Shown here piece after piece: positions 15,722 to 24,066 of a stretch of 64,000 nucleotides of DNA. A program made the position numbers and the translations under genes. The notes below the pieces were generated by a model. That model made no database searches. It saw nothing but the letters and a program-made list of their open reading frames with translations, and was not told the origin of the DNA. Numbering within the stretch: the first letter of the stretch is position 1; every line of letters starts with the position of its first letter. The stretch covers positions 1 to 64,000 of the forward strand of contig CAJJZP010000014.1 of assembly GCA_905197665.1 (NCBI GenBank). Reading direction: 5' to 3'. This DNA is from an uncultured Collinsella sp. (lineage in GTDB: Bacteria > Actinomycetota > Coriobacteriia > Coriobacteriales > Coriobacteriaceae).

Positions 15722-16450
15722 CTAGAACCTGCCCGGATGCTCGGCGCACAGCTCGTCACGCATGGCGTATACGCGGCTCATGGCCTCGGACTCAAACCAA
15801 GCCAGGCGCTCCTTGCGCTTGAGCTCGGCCGGTGCATCGGAAAGCGAGACGGCCTTGCCGGCACGAATCCAGCACTTCTTGGGACGCATGAGCTTTTTGC
15901 CCGCAGGCGTGATGTCGGACCAGCCGCAGATGGCGAGCGGGTTGACGGGCGCCTTGCCCATCTGAGCGATGAGCGCAAAACCGCCGTGGACCTCGGGCTT
16001 GATCTCGCGCGAGCGGATGCGCGTGCCCTCGGGGAAGATCAGGACGTCCTCGCCGCGCTGCAGCGCATGCTGGGCGGCGCGCAGGCACTTCATGTCGGCG
16101 GTGCCACGCTCGACAGGAATGCCGCCCACGCGGCTAAAGGCCCAGCGTACGATCTTGCTCTTGGCGAATTCGGATTTAAAGATGGGACGCACGCGGCGGC
16201 CGCCAAAGTACAGCGCCGTCTCCACGGCCAGCACCTCGGCCATCGAGGTGTGGTTGCAGATGACCACGCTGCCGCGGCCTTCCTGGCGCTCAAACAGCAG
16301 GTCAGCGTCCTCGACCTTCCAACGCCACATGAGCTTGGAGAAGGCCCACAGGATGCCCATGACCACGGCGACGATGCCGCGGATGAGCGCCGGGAACTCG
16401 GCATAGGGGGCGTTGTAGTAATCCTCGGGCGTCTGCTTAAACAGGCGCAT
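15722..16450 (-). CDS. plsC: 1-acyl-sn-glycerol-3-phosphate acyltransferase (PlsC family)
   Basis: The protein has 242 residues. It transfers an acyl group to lysophosphatidate, the second acylation in phospholipid synthesis. One TM segment (~22-39) precedes the acyltransferase fold with NHTSMAEVL (~66), GGIPVERG and FPEGTRIRS (~139). The catalytic box is H-x4-E rather than the usual H-x4-D, a conservative but unusual change. It lies between cmk and ispH in the usual coriobacterial order. A paralogue elsewhere could be the main PlsC. Confidence 0.88.
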   Translation of the reverse strand: MRLFKQTPEDYYNAPYAEFPALIRGIVAVVMGILWAFSKLMWRWKVEDADLLFERQEGRGSVVICNHTSMAEVLAVETALYFGGRRVRPIFKSEFAKSKIVRWAFSRVGGIPVERGTADMKCLRAAQHALQRGEDVLIFPEGTRIRSREIKPEVHGGFALIAQMGKAPVNPLAICGWSDITPAGKKLMRPKKCWIRAGKAVSLSDAPAELKRKERLAWFESEAMSRVYAMRDELCAEHPGRF

Positions 16451-16453
16451 GGG

Positions 16454-17140
16454 CTACCTCCTTTGGTTGATGAGGTCTTCGATAATGCGGACGACCTCAT
16501 CGATGGTGTGGGCGGTGGAGTCGACGTGCACGGCGTCCTCGGCTGGCACGAGCGGCGCGACCTCGCGGCTGCTGTCGAGCTTGTCGCGCTGTTTGAGGGC
16601 GTCGAGGGTCTCGTCGACCTCGGCCTCGAGCTGCGCGGGCGTGAGCGGCTGAGCATCGTTTTGGTGACGCTGCAGCACGCGGCGGCGGGCGCGCTCGCGC
16701 GGGTCGGCGGTCAGGAAGACCTTGACCTGCGCGTTAGGGAACACGACGGTTCCGATGTCGCGACCCTCGGCCACGATATCGCGGTCCTCGGCGGCGCGGC
16801 GCTGATGGATGAGCATGGCGGCGCGCACGCCCGGGTAGGCCGAGACTTTGGACACGTTGGCGTCGACCTGCGGGGTGCGGATGGCGGCCGAAGCGTCCTG
16901 GCCGTCAATGGTCAGGCGCGTGTCCTCGCCGGTGCCGTTGGTAAAGCGAATCTCGATCTGCTCGGCGAGGGCGTCGATGGCCGCCTCGTCGTCTAGATCG
17001 ATGCCGCGGTCGAGCGCGGCGAAGGTGACGGCGCGATACATGGCACCCGTGTCGAGCTTGTTAAAGCCAAGCTGGCGGGCGATCTCCTTGGCGATAGTGG
17101 ACTTGCCGGAACCGGCGGGGCCGTCGATGGCGACGATCAT
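16454..17140 (-). CDS. cmk: (d)CMP kinase
   Basis: The protein has 228 residues from ATG 17138-17140, set by AAAGGAAG upstream; the frame is open further upstream but without a site. Cytidylate kinase phosphorylates CMP and dCMP. It has the P loop IDGPAGSGKST (~5-15), LDTGAMYRA (~29-37), the NMP-binding insert, AEGRDIGTVVFP (~125-136) and RARRR with QRDKLDSSRE in the lid. It ends 4 nt before plsC. Confidence 0.95.
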   Translation of the reverse strand: MIVAIDGPAGSGKSTIAKEIARQLGFNKLDTGAMYRAVTFAALDRGIDLDDEAAIDALAEQIEIRFTNGTGEDTRLTIDGQDASAAIRTPQVDANVSKVSAYPGVRAAMLIHQRRAAEDRDIVAEGRDIGTVVFPNAQVKVFLTADPRERARRRVLQRHQNDAQPLTPAQLEAEVDETLDALKQRDKLDSSREVAPLVPAEDAVHVDSTAHTIDEVVRIIEDLINQRR

Positions 17141-17207
17141 GCAATGCTTCCTTTCGATGGTTGACGTGCTGGTATGGTTCGCGGGCGCTGGGGGCACGGC
17201 GGGTTGT

Positions 17208-18182
17208 CTAGCCCGTGTAGCGCTCGCGGTAGGTGTTGCGCTTGGGTGCGGAGCCGTGGCTACCGTGGTGACGCGTGCGACTGGCGGGCGTGTCTTGGGG
17301 CTTGCCGCCGTTTCGCTTGTCGATCGCCTGCTTGGGCGGGATGCCACCGGCCTTGAGGATCTGCACCTCGCGGTCGGTGAGCTCGCGCCACGAGCCCTTG
17401 GCCACGCCCTCGAGCTCAAGGCCGGCAAAGTTGCAGCGGTGCAGGCGGATCACCGGATGGTGAATCTTGCTCAGCATGCGCTTGACCTGGTTCTTGCGCC
17501 CCTCGCGGATGATGACCTCCACGGCGGTGGTGCCGGGCTTGATGCCTTGGGGAGCTACGGCCTCGGCCTCGCGCGCGTTGATGACGCGGCAGATCGCCGG
17601 CTGGCACAGGCCGTCGTCGAGCTCGATGCCGCGACGGAGTGGTTCCAAATCGCGATCGGTCAGGTGGCCGTCCACCAGCGCCTGGTAGGTCTTGTAGACG
17701 TGCTTGCTGGGGTGCAGCAGATCCTGCGACAGATCGCCGTCGGTGGTAAAGAGCAATAGGCCCGTGGTGTCGCGGTCAAGGCGACCCACCGGGAAGAGCC
17801 CCGGAAAGCGGTCGCGGGGGACCAGGTCGGCAACGCAGGGGCGCTCCTGCGGGTCGCTCATGGTGGTGAGGAAGCCGGTCGGCTTGTAGACCATCAGGTA
17901 CACGGCGCCCTGGTTGAGCTTGACGGGCATGCCGTCGACCTCGATATGGTCGCGATCGACGTCGACCTTGGTGCCCAGTTCGGTCGCGACCTGGCCGTTG
18001 ACGGTCACGCGGCCGGCGGTCATCAGGTCCTCCGAGCCGCGGCGGCTCGCCACGCCCGCGCGAGCCAAAAAGCGCTGTAGGCGCATCGTGTGTGGGTAGA
18101 CGGGCTGGGCGTCGGTCGTGGCCGGCACCGTGCCCGTGCCGGCCACGCCGCGCGTCTCCCCTACTTCGTTAGTCCTTGTCAT
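17208..18182 (-). CDS. rluB: Large-subunit-type pseudouridine synthase (RluB/RsuA family)
   Basis: The protein has 324 residues. It would isomerise a specific uridine in 23S rRNA. After a ~30-residue extension there is an S4 RNA-binding domain (MRLQRFLARAGVASRR, ~33-48) and the RsuA-type catalytic core with GRLDRDTTGLLLFT (~140), KTYQALVDG, REGRKNQVKRML and VIRLHRC. The C-terminal tail is basic (KRNGGKPQDT, RHHGSHG). ATG 18180-18182 overlaps scpB by 14 nt with GAGGG upstream, so the extension is translated. RluB rather than RsuA is inferred from the scpAB-rluB-cmk order. Confidence 0.9.
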   Translation of the reverse strand: MTRTNEVGETRGVAGTGTVPATTDAQPVYPHTMRLQRFLARAGVASRRGSEDLMTAGRVTVNGQVATELGTKVDVDRDHIEVDGMPVKLNQGAVYLMVYKPTGFLTTMSDPQERPCVADLVPRDRFPGLFPVGRLDRDTTGLLLFTTDGDLSQDLLHPSKHVYKTYQALVDGHLTDRDLEPLRRGIELDDGLCQPAICRVINAREAEAVAPQGIKPGTTAVEVIIREGRKNQVKRMLSKIHHPVIRLHRCNFAGLELEGVAKGSWRELTDREVQILKAGGIPPKQAIDKRNGGKPQDTPASRTRHHGSHGSAPKRNTYRERYTG

Positions 18183-18897
18183 GCAAACCCTCCGAGGTCT
18201 CGTCGACGACTAGGGCTTCCAAGTCCTCGACTGCCTCAACATCTTCAACATCGGTATCGATCAGTTCGCGCTCTTCGTCCAGGTCCTCAGCCTGCTCCTC
18301 GAGCGTGGACTGAATGCTGCGGCCGCTCAGGCGCTCGCGGATAAACTGGCGCGACTGCTCGTCGGGGGCAAACTGTTCCAGATCGGGCAGGTCGCGGGTG
18401 GAGCGCAGGCCGAACTTTTCCAAGAAGGCGTTGGTCGTGCCGTAGATGATGGCTTGACCGCGCTGGGGGTCGCGTCCGAGCTCGCGCACCAGACCTTTGT
18501 CCACGAGCGACGCGATGACGCCGTCGGAATTGACGCCGCGGATGCCCTTGACCACCTCGCGCGTCACGGGCTGGTGGTATGCGATGACGGCCAGTGTTTC
18601 GAGCGCGGCCTGCGACAGCTTTTGCGTGTCCCAGCTCAACACATAGGCCTCGACCACGTCGTGGTAGGCGGGGTGCGTAAACAGGCGCCAGCCGCCGGCG
18701 ACCTCACGCAGCTGAAAGCCACGGTTGGCCTCCTCGTACTCAACCTTGAGCTCGGCGAGCAGCGATGCGCACTCGCCGGGGGCGATATCCAGTGCGCCGG
18801 CGAGCGCGGGCGCACTCACCGGGTCGCTCGACACCAGCAGCAGCGCCTCGAGGGCGCCTTTGAGGCTGTTTGCCTCCAGCGTTGAAAGGGTTGACAT
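18169..18897 (-). CDS. scpB: Segregation and condensation protein B
   Basis: The protein has 242 residues. It is the kleisin-interacting winged-helix subunit of the SMC-ScpAB condensin that compacts and separates chromosomes. Motifs are LKGALEALLLVSSDPV (~12-27), GWRLFTHP (~68), LSQAALETLAVIAYHQPVTR (~94-113) and GRDPQRGQAIIYGTT. The final ~45 residues are strongly acidic (EDLDEERELIDTDVEDVE), a tail seen in some actinobacterial ScpB. It follows scpA by 11 nt and overlaps rluB. Confidence 0.95.
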   Translation of the reverse strand: MSTLSTLEANSLKGALEALLLVSSDPVSAPALAGALDIAPGECASLLAELKVEYEEANRGFQLREVAGGWRLFTHPAYHDVVEAYVLSWDTQKLSQAALETLAVIAYHQPVTREVVKGIRGVNSDGVIASLVDKGLVRELGRDPQRGQAIIYGTTNAFLEKFGLRSTRDLPDLEQFAPDEQSRQFIRERLSGRSIQSTLEEQAEDLDEERELIDTDVEDVEAVEDLEALVVDETSEGLHDKD

Positions 18898-18908
18898 GGT
18901 TGCTGCTC

Positions 18909-19718
18909 CTATTCGGTGAGCTCGGGGCCCTCGCCGGGCACGTATGCCTCGGCGCCCTCGACTCGGTTGATGCAGATGGTTCCGAAGATCTCGTCCTGGC
19001 TCAGCGTGAGCGAACCGCGCTTGGCAAGCTCAAGCATGGCCAGGAAGGTGACGACGAGTTGCTCGGTGGTGGCGTCGCCGTCCAACAGCTCGCGGAAGGT
19101 GCAGGTTTGGTGCGCCATGGTAAAGCGGTCGACTGAGGCCACGGTCAGGTCGAGCGGCACGCGATGCGGCGCCACATGCTCGGCCTCCAGCAGGAAGGTC
19201 TGGCGCTTGCCGTCCAGGTCGGCACAGATGACGGCGAGACCGCGCAGCGTGATGCCGGCAAGGTAGTCGGGCATGAGGCCTAGGAACTCGGGGTCGGGGC
19301 CGGCTACGCGCGGATGCATGCGGCTTTCGGCCTGCATGCGCGCACCGAGGGCCGCAGCCGCGCCTTTAAACTGCTTGTAGGCGATCAGGCGCTGAATCAG
19401 GACCTCGCGTAGGGCGTCCCCGTCGAGCGTACTAAGTTCTTCGAGGTCATCGTCGATCTCGTCATCGTCATCGGCTTTGCGCGGGGCCTCCTGCGGCACC
19501 AACGAGGCGGCCTTGATGTCCAAAAGGGTTGCTGCGACCAGCAAAAAATCGCTCGCCACGTCCAGGTCCAGCGCCTCGATGCGCTCGGCTTCGGCAAGGT
19601 ACTGCTCGGCCACCTCGCTGATGGAGATAGCGCTGATATCTACTTTTTGGCGGGTTACCAGCTGCAGCAGCAGGTCGAACGGTCCGCTGTAGACCTGCGT
19701 CGACACGCGATACGACAT
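18909..19718 (-). CDS. scpA: Segregation and condensation protein A (kleisin)
   Basis: The protein has 269 residues. The kleisin bridges the SMC heads and binds ScpB. Motifs are YSGPFDLLLQLVTRQKVDIS (~10-29), ISEVAEQYL and ASDFLLVAATLLDIKAASLV (~55-74), then an acidic linker (DDDDEIDDDLEEL) and a C-terminal winged helix with LVVTFLAMLELAKRGSLTL. The start has AAAGGAGG upstream, the best ribosome-binding site of this run, so it probably heads the scpA-scpB-rluB-cmk-plsC-ispH-DUF512-der series. Confidence 0.95.
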   Translation of the reverse strand: MSYRVSTQVYSGPFDLLLQLVTRQKVDISAISISEVAEQYLAEAERIEALDLDVASDFLLVAATLLDIKAASLVPQEAPRKADDDDEIDDDLEELSTLDGDALREVLIQRLIAYKQFKGAAAALGARMQAESRMHPRVAGPDPEFLGLMPDYLAGITLRGLAVICADLDGKRQTFLLEAEHVAPHRVPLDLTVASVDRFTMAHQTCTFRELLDGDATTEQLVVTFLAMLELAKRGSLTLSQDEIFGTICINRVEGAEAYVPGEGPELTE

Positions 19719-19802
19719 CTTCGACCTCCTTTGACGGCGCCTTCGCGGCGCGGTTTGGGTGCATGTTACGACCGTTTTGCACGGTCGACCTGTAAGTTTA
19801 CC

Positions 19803-20486
19803 TTAGATGCCGGCGATTGCGAAGTTGAGCAGCTGCTCAGCAAGCGGATACACGGTAACGTCGAAATAGCGGCCGATCACGTCGATGCCGGTCCACATGG
19901 GCAGCAGGTACAGCACCAGGATGAGGATGGGCATAGCGTATTGCTGCAGACGATAATAGTTGTTGAGCGCCTTGCCTTTGAGGAACGGCACGATGATCGA
20001 CGAGCCGTCGAGCGGCGGGATCGGGATAAGGTTAAAGAACGCGAGCGACAGGTTGACCACGATAAAGGTGGCGCCGAAGTTCATGATTTGGGACGCCACG
20101 GCAAAGGACATGCTGGTGTAGAGGTTGCCGTACGTTGCGTGCATGAGGGCGGCCGCGAGGCACGCGAGTGCGATGTTCGACGCGGGGCCGGCCACGCTCA
20201 CCAGGACCTCGTCGCGCTTGGGGTGCTTGAGGTTGTTGAGGTAGACGGGTACGGGTTTGGCGAAGGCGAACACTGGGCCGCCGGCCGCGAGCATGAGCAG
20301 CGGCAGGATGATGGTGCCAAACGGGTCGATATGGTTAAGCGGGTTGAGCGACACGCGGCCGCGCGAACGGGCCGTCTTGTCGCCGAGCGCCCAGGCCGCG
20401 GCGGCGTGCGCACTCTCGTGGATCACGATGCCTAGGATGACGGCGACCGCGCTAGCAAGCAGGTTCATCAGGTAGCTGTTGGACAT
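19803..20486 (-). CDS. Site-2 protease family membrane metalloprotease (M50)
   Basis: The protein has 227 residues, short for a minimal site-2 protease without PDZ or CBS domains. Zinc motif HESAH lies at ~23-27 in the first TM helix, and the third ligand motif is in NLIPIPPLDGS (~150-160). About five to six TM helices are visible, and RVSLNPLNHIDPFGTI follows the first. Such proteins cut TM segments of anti-sigma factors or clear signal peptides; the substrate is unknown. It lies 84 nt upstream of scpA with a small dyad between (19769-19787). Confidence 0.9.
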   Translation of the reverse strand: MSNSYLMNLLASAVAVILGIVIHESAHAAAAWALGDKTARSRGRVSLNPLNHIDPFGTIILPLLMLAAGGPVFAFAKPVPVYLNNLKHPKRDEVLVSVAGPASNIALACLAAALMHATYGNLYTSMSFAVASQIMNFGATFIVVNLSLAFFNLIPIPPLDGSSIIVPFLKGKALNNYYRLQQYAMPILILVLYLLPMWTGIDVIGRYFDVTVYPLAEQLLNFAIAGI

Positions 20487-20495
20487 GGCGCTCCC

Positions 20496-20762
20496 CTAGC
20501 GGACGCGGCGCGAGGCACGCGTAAGCAGGTAGTCGGCCACAAACAGGATTACGGCGACGATGGCGTAATCCAGGCGGAAGACGCCGCCAAAGGGTGATGT
20601 GACGACGCCGTAGCCGGCGATGGCGTTCGGCAGCGCGCGTGAAAGCTCAACAACAAAGCCCACGATCTGCAGCTTGGCGGTGAGGCCGCTAAAGCACAGC
20701 AGCACGGTCATCGCGCTCATAAAGATGCCGCAGATGCGACAAGCGATGGCGATGATGCTCAT
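20496..20762 (-). CDS. Small membrane protein (possibly YggT-like)
   Basis: The protein has 88 residues from ATG 20760-20762. It has two TM helices, near residues 5-30 and 62-82, and a basic end (RASRRVR). Size and layout resemble YggT/Ycf19 proteins, but no clear signature is visible, so this is tentative. It lies 16 nt after the ABC-F gene and 9 nt before the site-2 protease gene. The start is uncertain; GTG 20766-20768 is close by and no strong ribosome-binding site is visible. Confidence 0.6.
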   Translation of the reverse strand: MSIIAIACRICGIFMSAMTVLLCFSGLTAKLQIVGFVVELSRALPNAIAGYGVVTSPFGGVFRLDYAIVAVILFVADYLLTRASRRVR

Positions 20763-20778
20763 CGCCACGGCAGCGGCC

Positions 20779-22812
20779 TTACGAGAGTTCACGCGCGGTC
20801 TCCTCTTCGATCTGGGTGGAAAGCTCGAGCCATTCGTCCTCGAGCTTGGGCAGCTCTTGCTTAAGGCCGTTATATTCCCCCAGCGCGGCGTTGAACTTGT
20901 CCTGATCGGCATAAAGTTCTTCGCTTGCCATCAATTCCATAAGCTCATCATAGCGGGCACGTTTTTTGTCGAGCTCCGTCTCGATCTTCTTGAGCTGGTT
21001 ACGCACGCCCTTGAGCTTTTTGTTGAGCGCAGCGCGGGCTTGGGCCTCGGCGCGCTTTTGCTCCTTGGTCTTTTTGCCCTCGGCAGGCTTGGGGGCGGCG
21101 ACGGGGGTGTCGGCCTGGGCAGCGCTGGCCTTGGCGGACTTGGTCGTGGCCGGCGCGCTCTCCGTGGACGCCTCGGCGGCGGCGCGGGCTGCGAGGTCCT
21201 CGCGCTTGTAGAGGTAGTAGTCGTAGTCGCCGTCGTAGACCGTGACTTGTCCGTCGCGGATGTCGATGACGCGGTTGGCCACGGCGCGCACCAGGTGCTC
21301 GTCGTGGCTGATCAGCACGATGGTGCCGGGGAAGTTTTGCAGGGCGTTCTCGAGCATGTCCACCGAGTCGATGTCTAGGTGGTTGGTGGGCTCGTCCAGG
21401 CACAGGAGCGCCTCGGGGGCCACGAGCATCTTGGCCAGGGCCAGACGCGCTTTTTCGCCGCCGGAGAGGACGCGGACCAGCTTCTCGATGGAATCGTTGT
21501 CGCTAAACAGGAAGGCGCCCAGTAGGCTGCGCTGCTGCGGCACGGTCCACTTGGGCGTGACGGTGTCGATCTCTTGCAGGACGGTGTTGGACTCGGTCAT
21601 GCCCTCGAGCGCGTGCTGGGCATAGTAGGCGACGCCGACGTTGGTGCCCAGATCGCGGGTGCCGGTGGTGGGCGGCTCCAGGCCGGCGAGGATCTTCATG
21701 AGCGTGGACTTACCGGCGCCGTTGGGGCCGACGAGCGCCACATGCTCGCCGCGGTAGAGCTTGAGGTCGATGTCGCTGTAGATATGCTTGTCGCCGTAGG
21801 ACTTGGATACGCCCTCAAGGCCGACGACCATGTCGCCGGAGCGCGGCGGGTCGGGGAACTTGAAGTCGATGTGCTTGTGGCCCTCGGGCAGGATGACGAG
21901 CTCCTTTTTGATCTGCTCGATCTTGCGGATGCGCTCCTGCGCCTGGGCGGCCTTGGTGGGCTTATAGCGGAACTTGTCTACGAAGACCTGCATGTGGGCG
22001 ATGTCGCGCTCCTGGGCGGCACGCTTGGCGCGCATCTGCTCCAGGTTGTCCTCGCGCTGCTTGAGGTAGCTGCTGTAATTGCCGGTGTAGGTGGTTACGC
22101 GACGGTTTTCGAGAGCGGCGACGTGGTCGACGCAGGCGTCCATGAAGGCACGGTCGTGACTGACGATGAGGACGGCGCCGTCGTAGTTGGCGATAAAGCC
22201 GCGCAGCCACTGGACGCTTTCGAGGTCCAGGTGGTTGGTGGGCTCGTCCAGAAGCAGCAGGTCGGGGTGGCGCAGGAATAGCTTGGCGAGTGCGATGCGC
22301 ATCTGCCAGCCACCCGAGAACTCGGAGCACGGGCGCTCAAAGTCGGTGACCTTAAAGCCCAGGCCGGAAAGGATCTTGCGGGCGTTGCTCTCGAGCTCGT
22401 AGCCGCCCAGGTGCTCAAAGCGGTCCTGGACCTGGCCATACTCGTTGAGGAGTGCGTCGACGTCCTTGCCCTGATCGGAGAGCTCGGTGATCTGGGCCTG
22501 CAGCTCGTTGGCGCGCTCGCCCATGCGGCGGATTTCCTTGGCGGCGGCCATGACCTCGGCAAGGATGGTGGTGTCCTTTTGCTCCAGATTAGTTTCCTGC
22601 TCTAGGTAGCCTACCTGGCAGTCCTTGGCGTACTGGACCTGGCCGGCATCGGGACTGTCGATGCCCATGATGATCTTGAGCATGGTGGTTTTGCCAGCGC
22701 CGTTGGGGCCCACGAGCGCGAAGCGCTCGCCGGGGTTGATCTGGAAGGATGCGCCGCTAAAGAGGACGCGCGCGCCGAAGCTTTTTTCGATCTTGTCGAC
22801 CAGGAGGATCAT
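20779..22812 (-). CDS. ABC-F family ATPase (translation factor type)
   Basis: The protein has 677 residues, soluble with no TM domain. Two ABC cassettes have Walker A GPNGAGKTT (~35) and GPNGAGKST (~367), signatures FSGGWQMRIALAK and LSGGEKARLALAK, and Walker B LLLLDEPTNHLD and LLCLDEPTNHLD. The linker between them (~235-310) is the charged P-site tRNA interaction motif. The C-terminal ~130 residues hold an Ala/Lys/Pro-rich linker (AQADTPVAAPKPAEGKK) and a coiled coil (KKLKGVRNQLKKIETELDKK), as in YdiF/Uup-type members. It acts on the ribosome and could be a housekeeping or an antibiotic-resistance ABC-F; the core context suggests housekeeping. Confidence 0.92.
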   Translation of the reverse strand: MILLVDKIEKSFGARVLFSGASFQINPGERFALVGPNGAGKTTMLKIIMGIDSPDAGQVQYAKDCQVGYLEQETNLEQKDTTILAEVMAAAKEIRRMGERANELQAQITELSDQGKDVDALLNEYGQVQDRFEHLGGYELESNARKILSGLGFKVTDFERPCSEFSGGWQMRIALAKLFLRHPDLLLLDEPTNHLDLESVQWLRGFIANYDGAVLIVSHDRAFMDACVDHVAALENRRVTTYTGNYSSYLKQREDNLEQMRAKRAAQERDIAHMQVFVDKFRYKPTKAAQAQERIRKIEQIKKELVILPEGHKHIDFKFPDPPRSGDMVVGLEGVSKSYGDKHIYSDIDLKLYRGEHVALVGPNGAGKSTLMKILAGLEPPTTGTRDLGTNVGVAYYAQHALEGMTESNTVLQEIDTVTPKWTVPQQRSLLGAFLFSDNDSIEKLVRVLSGGEKARLALAKMLVAPEALLCLDEPTNHLDIDSVDMLENALQNFPGTIVLISHDEHLVRAVANRVIDIRDGQVTVYDGDYDYYLYKREDLAARAAAEASTESAPATTKSAKASAAQADTPVAAPKPAEGKKTKEQKRAEAQARAALNKKLKGVRNQLKKIETELDKKRARYDELMELMASEELYADQDKFNAALGEYNGLKQELPKLEDEWLELSTQIEEETARELS

Positions 22813-22848
22813 GGTGCCGCCTTTGACCTTGTTTTCCTATATGAAAAA

Positions 22849-22872
22849 AGGCCCCAACTTGCGTTGGAGCCT
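22849..22872 (-). terminator. Terminator of tRNA-Ala copy 1
   Basis: A 10-bp stem (22849-22858 with 22863-22872, one G-T pair) is followed on the minus strand by a T run (complement of 22844-22849). It lies 16 nt past the tRNA. The same hairpin is repeated at 23825-23848. Confidence 0.75.
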
Positions 22873-22887
22873 CATTCAATGCTCGGG

Positions 22888-22960
22888 TGGAGACGAGGGG
22901 GATCGAACCCCTGACCTCTTGACTGCCAGTCAAGCGCTCTCCCAGCTGAGCTACGCCCCC
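22888..22960 (-). tRNA. tRNA-Ala (anticodon GGC), copy 1
   Basis: A 73-nt cloverleaf with acceptor GGGGGCG pairing with CGTCTCC (two G-T pairs). The anticodon arm CTTGA-CTGGCAG-TCAAG gives anticodon GGC, and the T arm contains GGGTTCGATCCCC. CCA is not encoded. The gene is identical to the copy at 23864-23936, including its terminator and promoter. Confidence 0.95.
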
Positions 22961-22972
22961 GTGCGAAAAAAT

Positions 22973-23001
22973 ACTATACGGGAACTCCCCCGGCGATGCA
23001 A
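22973..23001 (-). promoter_or_regulatory. Promoter of tRNA-Ala copy 1
   Basis: On the minus strand, TTGCAT (complement of 22996-23001) and TATAGT (complement of 22973-22978) are 17 bp apart. The -10 lies 12 nt before the tRNA 5' end. The same elements and spacing occur at the other two tRNA-Ala genes. Confidence 0.8.
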
Positions 23002-23202
23002 GGACAATTTTGGAAAAATTTTCGCGAGTGTCGGCGCGCACGGGACCGCGCCAGCCCGCGGGGCGCCTGGCCCCCGCACAGCCCGTACGCCGGCCGACTT
23101 GGCGCGTGGAACACGACGCGCCCCGTTCAACAGGGTTTTCCGTGCGCCGCCAGTCCCATTATCGGGTCCGATTGCGAAGCGCCCCTCCCCAGCGCCTCAG
23201 AA

Positions 23203-23346
23203 CCATGCCGGTTTACTACGATAAATCAGGAATGTCCAACCACGCACGCCTTTTCGTGCAACCGGCGGGCTACCTACCTGCGGTTTTGCAAACGGAGAAC
23301 ACACGGTGCTCGGGGGTCGCCGATTCGTCGTAGTAAACCGGCATGG
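23203..23346. repeat. Palindromic MITE-like element, copy 1 (144 bp)
   Basis: Perfect 18-bp terminal inverted repeats (23203-23220 with 23329-23346, ending CGGTTTACTACG inward) flank a centre that shares only patches with copy 2 (24067-24205), such as CTACCTGCGGTTTT. The right flank TTTTGAAATGGCA is also shared. There is no coding capacity. The conserved ends with a diverged centre suggest a folded, mobile or RNA-processing element. Confidence 0.65.
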
Positions 23347-23578
23347 TTTTGAAATGGCATCAGGTTGATTTCACGCAAAAGTGTGTTGGAGCCCTGAATT
23401 AAAGGCCTTAAATTTTTTAGATCGCGTCTTTTCTGCGACGCGCCTAGAATTGCTGTTGATTAGCATCGGGCTTGATCTTGCGTTGTGCGACTTGCTCGTG
23501 CATGGTAGTATTTCACGTCGTGAAGCGAAGAAATTAGGTCTGAGTTGCCTTTGTTAGAATTGCATTCACTGTTCATAA

Positions 23579-23654
23579 GGGCTCTTGGCGCAACGGTTAG
23601 CGCAGGGGACTCATAATCCCTGGGTTCTGGGTTCGAATCCCGGAGGGCCCACCA
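23579..23654 (+). tRNA. tRNA with CAU anticodon (tRNA-Met, or tRNA-Ile2)
   Basis: A 76-nt cloverleaf with acceptor GGGCTCT pairing with AGGGCCC. The anticodon loop CTCATAA gives CAU. The T arm contains GGGTTCGAATCCC, and CCA is encoded (23652-23654). The standard first acceptor pair and D arm argue against initiator tRNA. Elongator Met is most likely, but a lysidine-modified Ile2 cannot be excluded by eye. Confidence 0.93.
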
Positions 23655-23664
23655 GAGAGTTTTA

Positions 23665-23693
23665 AGGCCGGGCGTTACGCCTGGCCTCTTTGT
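23665..23693 (+). terminator. Terminator of the CAU tRNA
   Basis: A 10-bp stem (23665-23674 with 23678-23687, one G-T pair) with a TTA loop is followed by CTTTGTT, 10 nt past the tRNA. Confidence 0.75.
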
Positions 23694-23824
23694 TATTGGT
23701 GCTGCGGACTAGCTTTGCCATCCACAGACGTAAAGTTATTAACATTCATATTCATGATTAACAATGGATATGTAGCCAAGATGCTGCCCAGCCAACAGAT
23801 GTGTAAATCGATTAATAAGAAAAT

Positions 23825-23848
23825 AGGCCCCAACTTGCGTTGGAGCCT
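23825..23848 (-). terminator. Terminator of tRNA-Ala copy 2
   Basis: The stem 23825-23834 with 23839-23848 is identical to that after copy 1, although the minus-strand T run is weaker here (TATTT). Confidence 0.7.
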
Positions 23849-23863
23849 AGTTCAATGCTCGGG

Positions 23864-23936
23864 TGGAGACGAGGGGGATCGAACCCCTGACCTCTTGACT
23901 GCCAGTCAAGCGCTCTCCCAGCTGAGCTACGCCCCC
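23864..23936 (-). tRNA. tRNA-Ala (anticodon GGC), copy 2
   Basis: Identical to copy 1 over the full 73 nt. The identity extends through the terminator on one side and, with a few changes, the promoter on the other (about 150 bp in all), so it is a recent local duplication about 980 bp away. Confidence 0.95.
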
Positions 23937-23948
23937 GTGCGATGAAGT

Positions 23949-23977
23949 ACTATACGGGAACTCGGACCACGATGCAA
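23949..23977 (-). promoter_or_regulatory. Promoter of tRNA-Ala copy 2
   Basis: TTGCAT (complement of 23972-23977), a 17-bp spacer and TATAGT (complement of 23949-23954) repeat the layout of copy 1, with spacer changes only. Confidence 0.8.
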
Positions 23978-24006
23978 GGACAATTTTGAACATTTTTGCG
24001 GCGCGT

Positions 24007-24044
24007 GGAACGGGTGTGGGGCCGAAAGGACCCACACCCGTTCC
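24007..24044. other. Perfect 14-bp hairpin upstream of tRNA-Ala copy 2
   Basis: GGAACGGGTGTGGG (24007-24020) pairs perfectly with CCCACACCCGTTCC (24031-24044) around a 10-nt loop. It has no T run on either side. It lies 30 bp upstream of the tRNA promoter. It could be an operator, a terminator for incoming transcripts or a structured RNA. Confidence 0.5.
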
Positions 24045-24066
24045 ATCTGGTCGCTTAATAAACAGA

